The notes under the pieces: generated by a model
What the model was told of the DNA's origin: nothing
Databases searched by the model: none
Seen by the model: only the letters and a program-made list of their open reading frames with translations
Part shown: positions 24,881 to 33,448 of the stretch, in pieces
How positions within the stretch are numbered: position 1 is the first letter of the stretch
Layout of the letters: every line of letters starts with the position of its first letter
Position numbers and translations under genes: made by a program
Assembly: GCA_003241785.1 (NCBI GenBank)
Contig: QFPW01000005.1
Coordinates: 124,001 to 188,000, forward strand
From: Rhodovulum sulfidophilum
GTDB taxonomy: Bacteria; Pseudomonadota; Alphaproteobacteria; Rhodobacterales; Rhodobacteraceae
DNA length: 64,000 nucleotides
Direction: 5' to 3'

Positions 24881-25654
24881 ATGGCGGCCCGGCGTCATAT
24901 CTCGCGACCCCTGGTTTCGGCCCGAGTGCTCGTCGGGCACCGCCGGTCATGGGGAAGCGACTATGTCCTCGCGGTCATCCTGGCCGTCATCGCGGGCGCG
25001 TCCAACGCGGGCGGGTTCTTCGCCCTCGGAGAATACACTTCGCACATGACGGGCTATCTGTCCCGGATCGCCGACAACCTGGTCGCCGGGCAGCTCCTGG
25101 TCGTGGGCACGGCGCTGCTCGCGATCGCGTCCTTCGCCTCCGGCGCGGCCTTCACGGCCCTCCTGGTGAACTGGGCGCGATGGCGCATGGGGCGCCGGCA
25201 GTACGCGCTGCCGCTGGCGGTGCAGGGCGCCTGCCTCGCCTGTTTCGCGTTCGGAGGCGTGTTCACCACCCCGACGGGGCGGCTGTTCGCGCTGGCCTGC
25301 CTCTGCTTCATCATGGGGATGCAGAACGCCACGATCACCAAGATCTCCGGAGCCCGGATCCGGACGACGCACGCGACCGGCATGATCACGGACATCGGGA
25401 TCGAATCCGGGCGGGCGATCTACGGCCTGCTCCGCCGCGATGGCCGCGTGCGCGCGGACCCGACGAAGCTCAGGATCCTCCTCACGCTCGTCACGTCTTT
25501 CGTGACCGGCGGCGTCGTCGGCGCGATCGGATACTCCGTGGCCGGGTTCTACTTCTCGCTTCCCCTCGCGGCCGCGCTCCTCGCGCTCTCCCTTCCCGCG
25601 CTGGTGACGCGGCCGCGCCGGGCGAGCGCGGGCCTCCCGGCCTCAAGGGTCTGA
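24881..25654 (+). CDS. DUF1275 (YoaK family) membrane protein
   Basis: This 257-residue, roughly six-helix membrane protein is a DUF1275 member. The family start is seen in VILAVIAGASNAGGFFALGE and HMTGYLSRIADNLVAG, and the central signature in CLCFIMGMQNATITKISGAR with RTTHATGMITDIG. GGAAGGACGG directly before ATG 24881 sets the start. Function is unknown for the family. It is monocistronic, and a second, shorter DUF1275 gene lies at 44536-45222. Confidence 0.87.
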   Translation: MAARRHISRPLVSARVLVGHRRSWGSDYVLAVILAVIAGASNAGGFFALGEYTSHMTGYLSRIADNLVAGQLLVVGTALLAIASFASGAAFTALLVNWARWRMGRRQYALPLAVQGACLACFAFGGVFTTPTGRLFALACLCFIMGMQNATITKISGARIRTTHATGMITDIGIESGRAIYGLLRRDGRVRADPTKLRILLTLVTSFVTGGVVGAIGYSVAGFYFSLPLAAALLALSLPALVTRPRRASAGLPASRV

Positions 25655-25963
25655 CCGGCAAGGGAGGGAGGGGGGGCGCCAGCGTCGCCGCCCCGGGCCG
25701 AAGCCGTCCACTTTCCGGCTGGGCGGCACGACCGGACTCGCCCACGCGGTGCGCGCGCGGGTCGCGGAGGACTCCCAAGCCGACCCCGAGCCAGGGCATG
25801 ATCGTCTCGCACTGGAGATAGGGAAGCGCGGAGGAGGGCTGAGGGCGCCCCGGTGTTCAGGTGGTCCCGCGGCGGGTTTGTGTGAAACCCCCGACCCCCG
25901 CCGATGACCCTTCCGCCGGTCGGCGAGAACGGTGACCGCGCGGGGCCGACTCCGAGGCGGTGG
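25655..25963. other. Non-coding stretch between convergent DUF1275 and TetR genes
   Basis: These 309 bases contain a purine run (AAGGGAGGGAGGGGGGGCG near 25662-25680) but no protein-like frame, and no terminator hairpin with a U-tract. Nothing else is evident. Confidence 0.5.
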
Positions 25964-26677
25964 TCAGGCGGCGCCGATCCCGGCAGGTCCGTGGGGGATC
26001 GCGTCCCGGCCGGCGGCGCGCGGTTTTCCCGGGCCGAAGACCAGATCGAGCTGGCGCTCGAACAGCGTTCCGATCGGAACCGGCGCGTCCGGGCGGAACA
26101 CGCCGTTGTGGACCAGCCCGATCCAGAGCGGCGCGGCCAGAAGATAGGCCGCGTGATCGGCCAGCTCGGGCGCGAGCTCGCCCCGGACCACGGCCTCGCG
26201 GGCGATCCTTTCGAGATAGGCGAGAAAGGGCAGGTAGACCTCGCGCCGGTAGGCCGCCGTCAGTTCGGGAAAGGCGCGCGATTCGGTCAGCGCCAGCCGC
26301 GCGATCGTCGCGCGCCCCGTTTCCTCGATCACCGCCATGACCGGCAGCAACGCGCGCTGGCAATAGCCGCGGACGCTCTCGTCCGGGCCGATCGGCTGCT
26401 CGTTCGCCGCGCGCAGCGGGTCGGTGACGCTCTCCCGCATCAGGTCGAGGAACAGTGCCTCCTTGGTCGGGAAATAGCGGTAGGGCGTTCCCTTCGCGAG
26501 GCCCGCGCGTTCGGCCACGCGTGTCATCGTCGTGGCGGCGAACCCCTGTTCGAGGAATTCGGCCATGGCGGCCGCGAGGATCACCGAGCGGGTATGCGCG
26601 GTCTTCTCGGGGCTGGGGCCCCGGGTCCGGGGCTCCCGGGGGGCGTGGACAGCGGGCTGGGGGTCTGGCTGGCGCAT
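25964..26677 (-). CDS. TetR family regulator of the divergent MFS-dehydrogenase operon
   Basis: This 237-residue TetR repressor has its helix-turn-helix at about residues 25-75 (VILAAAMAEFLEQGFAATTM, RVAERAGLAKGTPYRYFPTK). A ligand domain follows, including LTAAYRREVYLPFLAYLERI. The start MRQPDPQP (ATG 26677) is preferred; an in-frame ATG at 26698 is possible, while the 294-residue version would run through the operator. A textbook TetR palindrome lies 72 bases upstream in the gap shared with the MFS gene, so it should repress both directions until it binds the exported or oxidised compound. Confidence 0.88.
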   Translation of the reverse strand: MRQPDPQPAVHAPREPRTRGPSPEKTAHTRSVILAAAMAEFLEQGFAATTMTRVAERAGLAKGTPYRYFPTKEALFLDLMRESVTDPLRAANEQPIGPDESVRGYCQRALLPVMAVIEETGRATIARLALTESRAFPELTAAYRREVYLPFLAYLERIAREAVVRGELAPELADHAAYLLAAPLWIGLVHNGVFRPDAPVPIGTLFERQLDLVFGPGKPRAAGRDAIPHGPAGIGAA

Positions 26678-26748
26678 GGCGCCGATTGTCCGGGGCATCG
26701 GGCGCGGTTGCAAGCGCCCCCTTCGCCGCCGCTTTCGGCCTTGAACAA

Positions 26749-26768
26749 AAATGACCAATCGGTCATTT
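26749..26768. promoter_or_regulatory. TetR operator AAATGACC-AATC-GGTCATTT
   Basis: A perfect 8-4-8 inverted repeat between the divergent TetR and MFS genes. The TGACC-N4-GGTCA core is the form used by many AcrR/TetR repressors. It lies upstream of either candidate start of the MFS gene. Confidence 0.8.
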
Positions 26769-26829
26769 CTAGCGGTGCCGATTCGGGCCCGACCGGGCAT
26801 TGACGAACGGATCTCAGGATCGCAACCCC

Positions 26830-28050
26830 GTGTCCGACGATGAACCACGAAGCTGGGGGCCCTTCGTCCTTGTCGTGCTGACGCTCGCGGCGGGCGCGAT
26901 GGGCGCGACGATGGCGAGCCCGCTCTTCCCGATCTACGAGGCCACCTGGGGCATCGGTCATGCGACGGTCACGCTGCTTTACGTCGCCTACATGGCCGGC
27001 GTTCTCGGCGGGCTCATGTTCCTGACCCAGCTGACCGGCCGCTTCGGCGCCATCCGGATGCTGCGGCTCGGCGGCGGGCTTCTGGTCGTGGGACTGCTGT
27101 TCTCGGCCCTGGCGACGGGGCCGCTGACGCTCACACCCGCGCGGGTTCTGGTCGGGGTGGCCTCCGGCCTCGTCACCTCGGCCGCGACGCTCGGCCTTCC
27201 GCGGCTCGAGCCCGCGGCGGGCGAGATCGCGCCGCTCGTCGCCTCCTGCACGACGATGGCCGGTTTCGGCCTCGGCCCGATGGTCTGCGGCCTGCTCGCG
27301 CAATTCGCGCCCGCGCCGCTCGCGACACCCTATCTGGTGGTTCTCGCCGTGGTCGGCGCGCTCGTCCTCGGCCTGGCCCGGACGCCGGCCGATCCGGGTC
27401 TCGATCCGGAAGCCGGGCCAGGGACGAGGCCGGGCCTCGCCCCGCGGCTCGGCCTGCCCGCGCCGGGGCGGGTGGGCGTGTTTCTCGTCGCGGCCTTCGC
27501 CACCTTCTCGGCCTACGCGCTCTTCAGCCTGCTCGCGTCGCTCGCCCCCTCGTTCCTGCCCATGATCCTCCCCTGGCATGGTCCGGCGGTCAGCGGCTTC
27601 GCGATCGGTCTGGTCCTGGCCTGCTCGGCCCTGGCGCAGCTGCCCGCGCGGCGGCTGCCGCCGCGCCGGTGCCTCGGTCTCGCGCTCTGCCTTCTCGCGA
27701 TCGGCGCGCTGGCGCTGGCGCTCGCCATGCATTTCCGCCGGGCCGAGATCTTCGTCCTCGCCGATCTCGCCATCGGCTCGGGCCACGGGCTGGCCTTCCT
27801 CGCCGGAATGACGCTCATCTCGCTGATCGCCCCGGGCGCGAAACGCGCGCCGGTGCTCTCGTCGCATCTTTGCGTCGCCTATCTCGGGGCGATCCTGCCG
27901 ATCCTCGCCGTCGGCCGGCTCGCCGACGGGATCGGCCTCGCCCCGGCCGTCATCGCCTTCTGCGCGACCTTCGCGCTGATCTGTTCCGTTCTTCTCGGTC
28001 TTTCCCGCCGCGTCGGCGGCCTCGACATGGCCACCGACACCCCACGCTGA
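26830..28050 (+). CDS. MFS transporter
   Basis: This protein of about 406 residues has twelve hydrophobic helices and is a major-facilitator exporter. The first helix is PFVLVVLTLAAGAMGATMAS; the loop 2-3 signature is degenerate (TGRFGAIRMLRLGG), and a second half starts near VGVFLVAAFATFSAYALFSL. GTG 26830 (VSDDEPRSW) is taken as start; a TTG at 26800 would add 10 residues. Its stop is 17 bases before the PQQ dehydrogenase gene, so the two are likely co-transcribed under the divergent TetR regulator. Confidence 0.82.
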   Translation: MSDDEPRSWGPFVLVVLTLAAGAMGATMASPLFPIYEATWGIGHATVTLLYVAYMAGVLGGLMFLTQLTGRFGAIRMLRLGGGLLVVGLLFSALATGPLTLTPARVLVGVASGLVTSAATLGLPRLEPAAGEIAPLVASCTTMAGFGLGPMVCGLLAQFAPAPLATPYLVVLAVVGALVLGLARTPADPGLDPEAGPGTRPGLAPRLGLPAPGRVGVFLVAAFATFSAYALFSLLASLAPSFLPMILPWHGPAVSGFAIGLVLACSALAQLPARRLPPRRCLGLALCLLAIGALALALAMHFRRAEIFVLADLAIGSGHGLAFLAGMTLISLIAPGAKRAPVLSSHLCVAYLGAILPILAVGRLADGIGLAPAVIAFCATFALICSVLLGLSRRVGGLDMATDTPR

Positions 28051-28067
28051 CAGGAGGTTTTCCGTCG

Positions 28068-30416
28068 ATGTCTGAACCCAACGCTGGAACCGGGCTGCGC
28101 TGGCTCGTTTCCGCCTATGGCGCGATCCTCGCCATCGTCGGGCTGGTGCTCGGCGGCGGCGGCCTCTGGCTCGCCGCGCTCGGCGGCTCCTGGTATTACC
28201 TGATCGCCGGGGCCGCCCTGGTCGTGGCGGGCGTCCTGATGTCGCGCCGCGCGCCCGCGGGCTTCGCCCTCTTCGCGGCGGTCGCGCTTCTCACCGTTCC
28301 CTGGGCGCTCTGGGAGACGGGCGGTGCCTTCTGGGGCCTGGTGCCGCGCCTCGCGCCCTGGCTGGTCATGGGGATCGTCGCGGCGCTGCTCTGGCCGCTC
28401 GTCGGCGGCGCGCGGACGCGGATCCCGGCCTTCGCCGTCGCCGGCCTTCTCCTTCTCGTCGGGATCGCGGGCGGCGTGGCCATGTTCCGCCCGCATGGGG
28501 TGATCCGCCCGGCGAAAGTGACCCACGCCGCGATCCCCGCGAACCCCGGGGCGCCGGCGCGCTGGGAATACTACGGCTACGCGCCCGGCGGGACGCGCTT
28601 CGTGCCCTATACCGCGATCAACCGCGACAACGTGGTGGATCTCGAGGTCGCCTGGACCTTCCGCACCGGCGAGGCGCCGGTGAAGGGCACCGAGTTCCAG
28701 AACACGCCGATCCAGATCGGGGACAGCGTCTATGTCTGCACGCCGCTGAACCAGGTCATCGCGCTCGACGCCGATACCGGCGCCGAGAAATGGCGCTTCG
28801 ATCCCGAGGTCGAGCCGAACCAGTTCTGGAACCGCTGCCGCGGCGTCGGCTATTACGAAAGCCGGCTGGTCCCGGAGGGCGCGGCCTGCCACGCGCGCGT
28901 CGTGCTGACGACCAACGACGCGCGCATGATCGCGCTCGACGCCGCGACCGGCGCCCCCTGCGAGGCCTTCGGCGCCCGGGGCGAGGCCAACCTCGAGGAC
29001 GGTCTCGGCGAGGTGAAGCCGAGCTACTACATGCCGACCTCGATGCCCACGGTGATCGAGGACCTGGTGATCGTCGGCGGCTGGGTCTTCGACGGGCGCG
29101 AGGTGGGCGAGCCCTCCGGCGTGATCCGTGCCTATTCGGCCGAGAACGGCGAACTGGTCTGGGCCTGGGATCTGGGCGACCCGGAGATCACGAAGCTGCC
29201 GCCCGAGGGCGAAACCTATACCCGCGGCACGCCGAACATGTGGTCGACGCCGGCCTTCGACCCGGAGCTCGGGCTCATCTACCTGCCGCTCGGCAATTCC
29301 ACCCCGGACTTCTGGGGCGGCCATCGCTCCGAGGCCTCGAAAGAATACGGCGCGTCGATCGTCGCGCTCGACTATCGCACCGGGCGGGAGAAGTGGCACT
29401 TCCAGACCACGCATTACGACGTCTGGGATTACGACGTCCCGGCCCAGCCGGCGCTGGTCGACATCCCCGACGGCGCGGGCGGCGTGATCCCGGCGGTGGC
29501 GCAGGTGACGAAGACGGGCTTCACCTATGTGCTCGACCGCCGCACCGGCGCGCCGGTGAAGGAGGTGGTCGAGACCCCGGTCAGCCAGGATGGCGAGGAG
29601 GGCGCTGCCCTGTCGCCGACGCAGCCCTTCTCGACCGGGATGCCGCATCTCGGCGGCGACCGCCTGACCGAGGCCGACATGTGGGGCGCGACGATGTTCG
29701 ACCAGCTCGCCTGCCGCGTCGCCTTCCGCCAGCTGCGCTACGACGGCCCGTTCACGCCGCTGTCCTCCGAGGACATGGCGCTGATCTACCCGGGCTTCTA
29801 CGGCGGGATGAACTGGGGCTCGGTCGCGATCGACGAGAACCTCGGCTACATGATCGTCAACGACATCCGGATGCCGCAGCAGGCGACCTTCATCCGGCGC
29901 GAGGACGTGACCGCGGAAATGGCCGCGAGCCTCAGCCACGACGCGGGCGTCCATCCGCAGAACGGCACGCCCTGGGCGGCGCTGCGCGGCGGCTTCTATT
30001 CGCCGCTCGGCATCCCCTGCCACGCTCCGCCCTGGGGCACGGTCTCGGCGGTCGATCTGAAGACCGGCGAACTGGTCTGGCAGCGCCCGGCCGGGAGCAT
30101 CGAGGACGCGACGCTGTCGAACGGCCTGAAGCTGCCGCTGCCGATGGAGATCGGGATGCCGACCCTCGGCGGACCGCTGTCGACGGCGGGCGGCATCACC
30201 TTCTTCGCCGGGACGCAGGACTACTACCTGCGCGCCTATGACACGGCGACGGGCGACGAGCTCTGGAAGGGCCGGCTGCCGGTGGGCGGGCAGGCGACGC
30301 CGATGAGCTACGTCTCGCCGAACACCGGCGAGCAATACGTGGTCGTCGCCGCCGGCGGCGCCCGCCAGTCGCCGGACCGCGGCGACTACGTCGTCGCCTA
30401 CAAGCTGAGGCGCTGA
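28068..30416 (+). CDS. gcd: Membrane-bound PQQ-dependent dehydrogenase (glucose/quinate/shikimate family)
   Basis: This 782-residue protein has five N-terminal membrane helices (residues about 10-145, starting WLVSAYGAILAIVGLVLGGG), then an eight-bladed PQQ propeller in the periplasm. Family landmarks include YGYAPGGTRFVPYTAINRDN, FQNTPIQIGDSVYVCTPLNQ, STPDFWGGHR, GMNWGSVAIDE and the terminal blade EQYVVVAAGGARQ. Electrons pass to ubiquinone. The active-site stretch reads THYDVWDYDVPAQP (about 447-460), where glucose dehydrogenases usually have HHD. The substrate may therefore be another polyol or cyclitol such as quinate. AGGAGG 11 bases before ATG sets the start. No PQQ biosynthesis gene is in the window. 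Confidence 0.85.
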   Translation: MSEPNAGTGLRWLVSAYGAILAIVGLVLGGGGLWLAALGGSWYYLIAGAALVVAGVLMSRRAPAGFALFAAVALLTVPWALWETGGAFWGLVPRLAPWLVMGIVAALLWPLVGGARTRIPAFAVAGLLLLVGIAGGVAMFRPHGVIRPAKVTHAAIPANPGAPARWEYYGYAPGGTRFVPYTAINRDNVVDLEVAWTFRTGEAPVKGTEFQNTPIQIGDSVYVCTPLNQVIALDADTGAEKWRFDPEVEPNQFWNRCRGVGYYESRLVPEGAACHARVVLTTNDARMIALDAATGAPCEAFGARGEANLEDGLGEVKPSYYMPTSMPTVIEDLVIVGGWVFDGREVGEPSGVIRAYSAENGELVWAWDLGDPEITKLPPEGETYTRGTPNMWSTPAFDPELGLIYLPLGNSTPDFWGGHRSEASKEYGASIVALDYRTGREKWHFQTTHYDVWDYDVPAQPALVDIPDGAGGVIPAVAQVTKTGFTYVLDRRTGAPVKEVVETPVSQDGEEGAALSPTQPFSTGMPHLGGDRLTEADMWGATMFDQLACRVAFRQLRYDGPFTPLSSEDMALIYPGFYGGMNWGSVAIDENLGYMIVNDIRMPQQATFIRREDVTAEMAASLSHDAGVHPQNGTPWAALRGGFYSPLGIPCHAPPWGTVSAVDLKTGELVWQRPAGSIEDATLSNGLKLPLPMEIGMPTLGGPLSTAGGITFFAGTQDYYLRAYDTATGDELWKGRLPVGGQATPMSYVSPNTGEQYVVVAAGGARQSPDRGDYVVAYKLRR

Positions 30417-30422
30417 AGCAAC

Positions 30423-30444
30423 GGGCCGCCCTTCCGGGCGGCCC
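30423..30444 (+). terminator. Terminator-like hairpin after the PQQ dehydrogenase
   Basis: GGGCCGCCC (30423-30431), loop TTCC, GGGCGGCCC (30436-30444): a perfect 9-base-pair stem 6 bases after the stop. It is symmetric enough to serve the convergent SDR as well, but there is no U-tract. Confidence 0.65.
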
Positions 30445-30545
30445 GCCCGCGATCCGCCGGTGGTCCCGGGGTCGCGATCCGGCCCCCGACCGCCGGTGGC
30501 CGCGCGGTCCCGGTCGCGGCGCGCCTCCGGCGGGGCCTGACGGCC

Positions 30546-31307
30546 TCAGAGCTGGACGCCGCGTGTCAGCGCGCCGTCGATCACCAGATTGGTGCCCGTG
30601 GTGAAGGAAGAGGCGGGGCTCGACAGGAAGACGACGCCGCGCGCGATCTCCTCCGGCCTCGCCATCCGGCCGGTCGGGTTGAGGGCGAGCGATTGCGAGA
30701 AGAGATCGGCGTTTCCGGTCTCGATCCGCGCCCAGATGCCGCCTTCGAAATAGGTGTTGCCGGGCGAGACGGCGTTGGCGCGGATGCCCTTCGCGGCGAG
30801 ATTGACCGCGAGCGTGTGGGTGTAATGCGCGAGCGCGGCCTTGTAGGCGCCATAGGCGTAGCCGGTGAAGTCGCTCTCCCGCCCCGAGACGCTGGAGATC
30901 GCGACGATCGACCCCGCCGACGACGCCTCGAGGAACGGCATGGCCGCGTCGACCAGCCGGACCGTGTGCATGAGATCGACGTCGAAGCCAGCCTTCCAGG
31001 CCGCCTCGTCGGTCCCGACCGCGAGCGCGGAAACATTGGCGACCACCATGTCGACCCCGCCGAGCGCCGCCGCGGCGTCGGCCACCCAGGCCCGCAGCGC
31101 CGCGCCATCCGCCACGTCCAGGGCGGCGCCGAAGGCGCGGACGCCTTTGGCCTCGAGCGTGGCGACCGTCGCCGCGACCTCCGCCGCGGAGCGCGCGCAG
31201 ACGCCGACATGCGCGCCTTCCTCGGCGAAGATCTCGGCGACCCTGCGTCCTATTCCTTTGGAACCGCCGGTCACCAGCGCGACCTTGCCCGTCAAGCCCA
31301 GATCCAT
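30546..31307 (-). CDS. Short-chain dehydrogenase/reductase
   Basis: This 253-residue SDR shows VTGGSKGIGRRVAEIF (cofactor loop, residues about 11-27), the active-site serine in VAISSVSGRE and the YxxxK motif in GYAYGAYKAALAHYT. The segment usually reading NNAG is VANVSA, so the structural Asn is kept but the loop is altered. AGGGAG lies 7 bases before ATG 31307; the longer frame from 31457 adds unconserved residues. It is divergent from the amide operon leader, with about 320 bases between them, and convergent to the dehydrogenase. No specific substrate can be assigned. Confidence 0.86.
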   Translation of the reverse strand: MDLGLTGKVALVTGGSKGIGRRVAEIFAEEGAHVGVCARSAAEVAATVATLEAKGVRAFGAALDVADGAALRAWVADAAAALGGVDMVVANVSALAVGTDEAAWKAGFDVDLMHTVRLVDAAMPFLEASSAGSIVAISSVSGRESDFTGYAYGAYKAALAHYTHTLAVNLAAKGIRANAVSPGNTYFEGGIWARIETGNADLFSQSLALNPTGRMARPEEIARGVVFLSSPASSFTTGTNLVIDGALTRGVQL

Positions 31308-31627
31308 GTTTTCTCCCTCGGGGGTGAAAGGCGGCCCGGCCCGTCGCAGGGGCGCGGCGCATCCCCGGAATCGGGGAGCGACCGAGAGCCGCGTTTCCGA
31401 TGTCATCGCTTGTGCGCGAACTCTCTCGCCGTTGAGATCGGACGTCCGCCGGGTCATCGTGCGAGAGGCTCCGGCGGGCTGTCAAGCGGACGACCTCGTC
31501 CTTTTCGCCGCGGTCGTCGGAAACCGGCGGCCGCCTTCGCGCCCGCGTCGAGTTTAGGCAGAGCCCGCGGGTTCTGCGCAGAAGAGTGGCAGCTTCCGCC
31601 AAGATGTCGGATGTCGCGAAAGTTCTG

Positions 31628-31658
31628 TTGACAGGATCATCCCGATTCATCCCATTAT
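31628..31658 (+). promoter_or_regulatory. Candidate sigma-70 promoter of the amide operon leader
   Basis: A perfect -35 TTGACA (31628-31633) is followed after 19 bases by CATTAT (31653-31658). It is the best promoter-like pair upstream of the leader terminator and would start transcription near 31665. The 19-base spacing is longer than ideal. Confidence 0.4.
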
Positions 31659-31659
31659 T

Positions 31660-31811
31660 GGCGCAGCAACGATGCTCGCCGGGACCTAAGACGTTCCCGG
31701 TGCATGGCCGGCGCCCGCAGGCTTAGGCGCTCAGTACAGACATATCGTGCCGAACGGCACATGGCAGCGAAGCCCCGAACGCCCCCTCAACCGGGCGCGC
31801 GGGGCTTTTTC
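31660..31811 (+). ncRNA. ANTAR-type leader RNA with terminator/antiterminator switch
   Basis: The leader can form a hairpin with the hexaloop AGCGAA (31766-31771; A at loop position 1 and G at 4) closed by GGC/GCC at 31763-31765 and 31772-31774. CGG (31755-31757) can pair with CCG (31775-31777) beyond a 5-base bulge. Its 3' arm, GCCCCG, is exactly the 5' arm of the intrinsic terminator, so the two are mutually exclusive. Candidate first hairpins with the same A1/G4 rule are GGCG-c-AGC [AACGAT] GCTCGCC at 31660-31680 and GGTGC [ATGGCC(G)] GCGCC at 31699-31715. ANTAR proteins bind paired hexaloop hairpins of this form, and AmiR is encoded in the same operon. Confidence 0.65.
31770..31810 (+). 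terminator. Strong intrinsic terminator in the amide operon leader
   Basis: AAGCCCCG (31770-31777) pairs with CGGGGCTT (31800-31807). Inside a 2x2 internal loop a second stem CGCCC/GGGCG (31780-31784 with 31793-31797) extends it. A T-tract follows at 31806-31810. It is the best rho-independent terminator in the window and stands 220 bases before the first gene of the operon, so it must act as an attenuator. Confidence 0.88.
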
Positions 31812-32032
31812 GTTGCGCCGAGCGAATTTCGATCCGCCGCGCCACGCGCGTGACGGCCTGGAAAGCCGCGCGCCGCCGGGCGCCGCGGGCGATCCCGGAT
31901 GCCGCTCGATCATGCGCGGGCGTGGCCGGATCCGGCCATGCCGTCCGATCCGTGTCCCAGGGGGACACGGCGCCCTGAACCGATGCCCGGCCCCGGCCGG
32001 GTGGAGCGGCCCGAGACCCGAAGGACAGCCCG

Positions 32033-33424
32033 ATGGACGACATTCACTACCTTGGCCTGCTCGAACTGACCGCGAAGATGCACGCGGGCGAGCTTTCTCC
32101 GGTCGAGGTGACCAGGGCCCAGCTCGCGCGGATCGAGGCTCTCGACGGGGACCTGCGGAGCTTCGCGACGCTGACACCGGAACTGGCGCTCGAGCAGGCC
32201 GCGACGGCGGAGGCCGAGATCGCCCGGGGCGAGATCCGGGGCCCGCTTCATGGCGCGCCGATCGCGCTGAAGGACCTGTGCTGGACCAAGGGCATCCCGA
32301 CCGCCGGCGGCATGACGATCCATTCCGATTTCATCCCCGACGAGGACGGGACCGTGACCCGCAAGCTGGCGGAGGCGGGAACGATCCTTCTCGGCAAGCT
32401 CCAGCTGACCGAGAGCGCCTTCGCCGATCACCATCCGAAGATCCCGGCGCCGGTCAATCCCTGGAACGAGGCCCACTGGTCCGGGGCGTCCTCGAGCGGA
32501 TCCGGCGTCGCCACCGCGGCCGGACTCTGCTTCGGCGCGCTCGGCACCGACACGGGCGGCTCGATCCGCTTCCCCTCGGCGGCCAACGGGCTGACGGGGC
32601 TGAAGCCGACCTGGGGCCGGGTCAGCCGCCACGGAGTCTTCGAGCTCGCCGCCACGCTCGACCACGTGGGACCGATGGCGCGCAGCGCCGCCGACGCCGC
32701 GGCCCTGCTCGCCGCGATCGCGGGGCCGGACGCGAAGGATCCGACCGCCGCGCAGACGCCCGTCCCGGATTATCTCGGCGGGATCGGCGGAGGCCTCGCC
32801 GGGCTGCGCGTCGGCATCGACGCCGACTACAACGCCGGCGTGGACGCGGTGACGGCCGCGGCGCTCGCCCAGGTCGTCGCCGCGGTCGAGGCGCTCGGCG
32901 GCGAATTCGTCGAGGTGACCGTTCCCGACAGCGCGCGGATGGTCGCCGACTGGGTTCCCGCCTGTGCCGTCGAGACCGCGGTCGTGCACGAGGCGACCTA
33001 TCCGGCGCGCAAGGACGAATACGGCCCGAGCCTCGCCGCCCTGATCGAGACCGGCCGCGCGCTCTCCGGCATGGACTACCAGAAGATAATCCTGCGCCGG
33101 TACGATTTCCGGGGCAGGGTGGCCGCGCTCTTCCGGGGCATCGATCTGCTGCTGATCCCGGCGCAGGGCGCGGCCTCGCCGACGGTCGCGCGAATGGAAA
33201 GCTTCGGCGAGGACGCGGACCTCTTCGGCGCGATGCTGCGCTACACCTGCGTCTACGATCTCTCGGGCAATCCCACGATCACGCTGCCCTGCGGCTTCAC
33301 CGAGCAGGGCACGCCGCTCGCCTTCCAGTTCGTGGCGAACCACTGGGACGAGGCGAAGCTCTTCCGCGCGGGCCATGCCTTCCAGCAGGCGACGGACTGG
33401 CACCGTCGCCATCCCGCCCTTTGA
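32033..33424 (+). CDS. Amidase signature family amidase
   Basis: This 463-residue cytoplasmic amidase hydrolyses amides to acids and ammonia. The Ser-cisSer-Lys triad of the amidase signature family is complete: Lys80 (PIALKDL), cis-Ser near 155 (GASSSGSGVATAAG) and nucleophile Ser177 (GTDTGGSIRFPS). Length fits the family. GAAGGA precedes the ATG by 9 bases. It is the first gene after the leader terminator and is followed 24 bases later by the FmdA-type gene. The surrounding amide ABC transporter and AmiC/AmiR sensor suggest small or aliphatic amides, or a compound that releases them, as substrates. Confidence 0.92.
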   Translation: MDDIHYLGLLELTAKMHAGELSPVEVTRAQLARIEALDGDLRSFATLTPELALEQAATAEAEIARGEIRGPLHGAPIALKDLCWTKGIPTAGGMTIHSDFIPDEDGTVTRKLAEAGTILLGKLQLTESAFADHHPKIPAPVNPWNEAHWSGASSSGSGVATAAGLCFGALGTDTGGSIRFPSAANGLTGLKPTWGRVSRHGVFELAATLDHVGPMARSAADAAALLAAIAGPDAKDPTAAQTPVPDYLGGIGGGLAGLRVGIDADYNAGVDAVTAAALAQVVAAVEALGGEFVEVTVPDSARMVADWVPACAVETAVVHEATYPARKDEYGPSLAALIETGRALSGMDYQKIILRRYDFRGRVAALFRGIDLLLIPAQGAASPTVARMESFGEDADLFGAMLRYTCVYDLSGNPTITLPCGFTEQGTPLAFQFVANHWDEAKLFRAGHAFQQATDWHRRHPAL

Positions 33425-33448
33425 ACCGACCATCGAACGGAGAACGAC

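Noticed and set aside
27879..30335. 818-codon minus-strand frame opposite the PQQ dehydrogenase
   Set aside because: No recognisable domain; shadow of the dehydrogenase.
31585..31605. Sigma-54-like promoter TGGCAGCTTCCGCC before the amide leader
   Set aside because: The GG-to-GC spacing is two bases too short and no sigma-54 activator gene is nearby.
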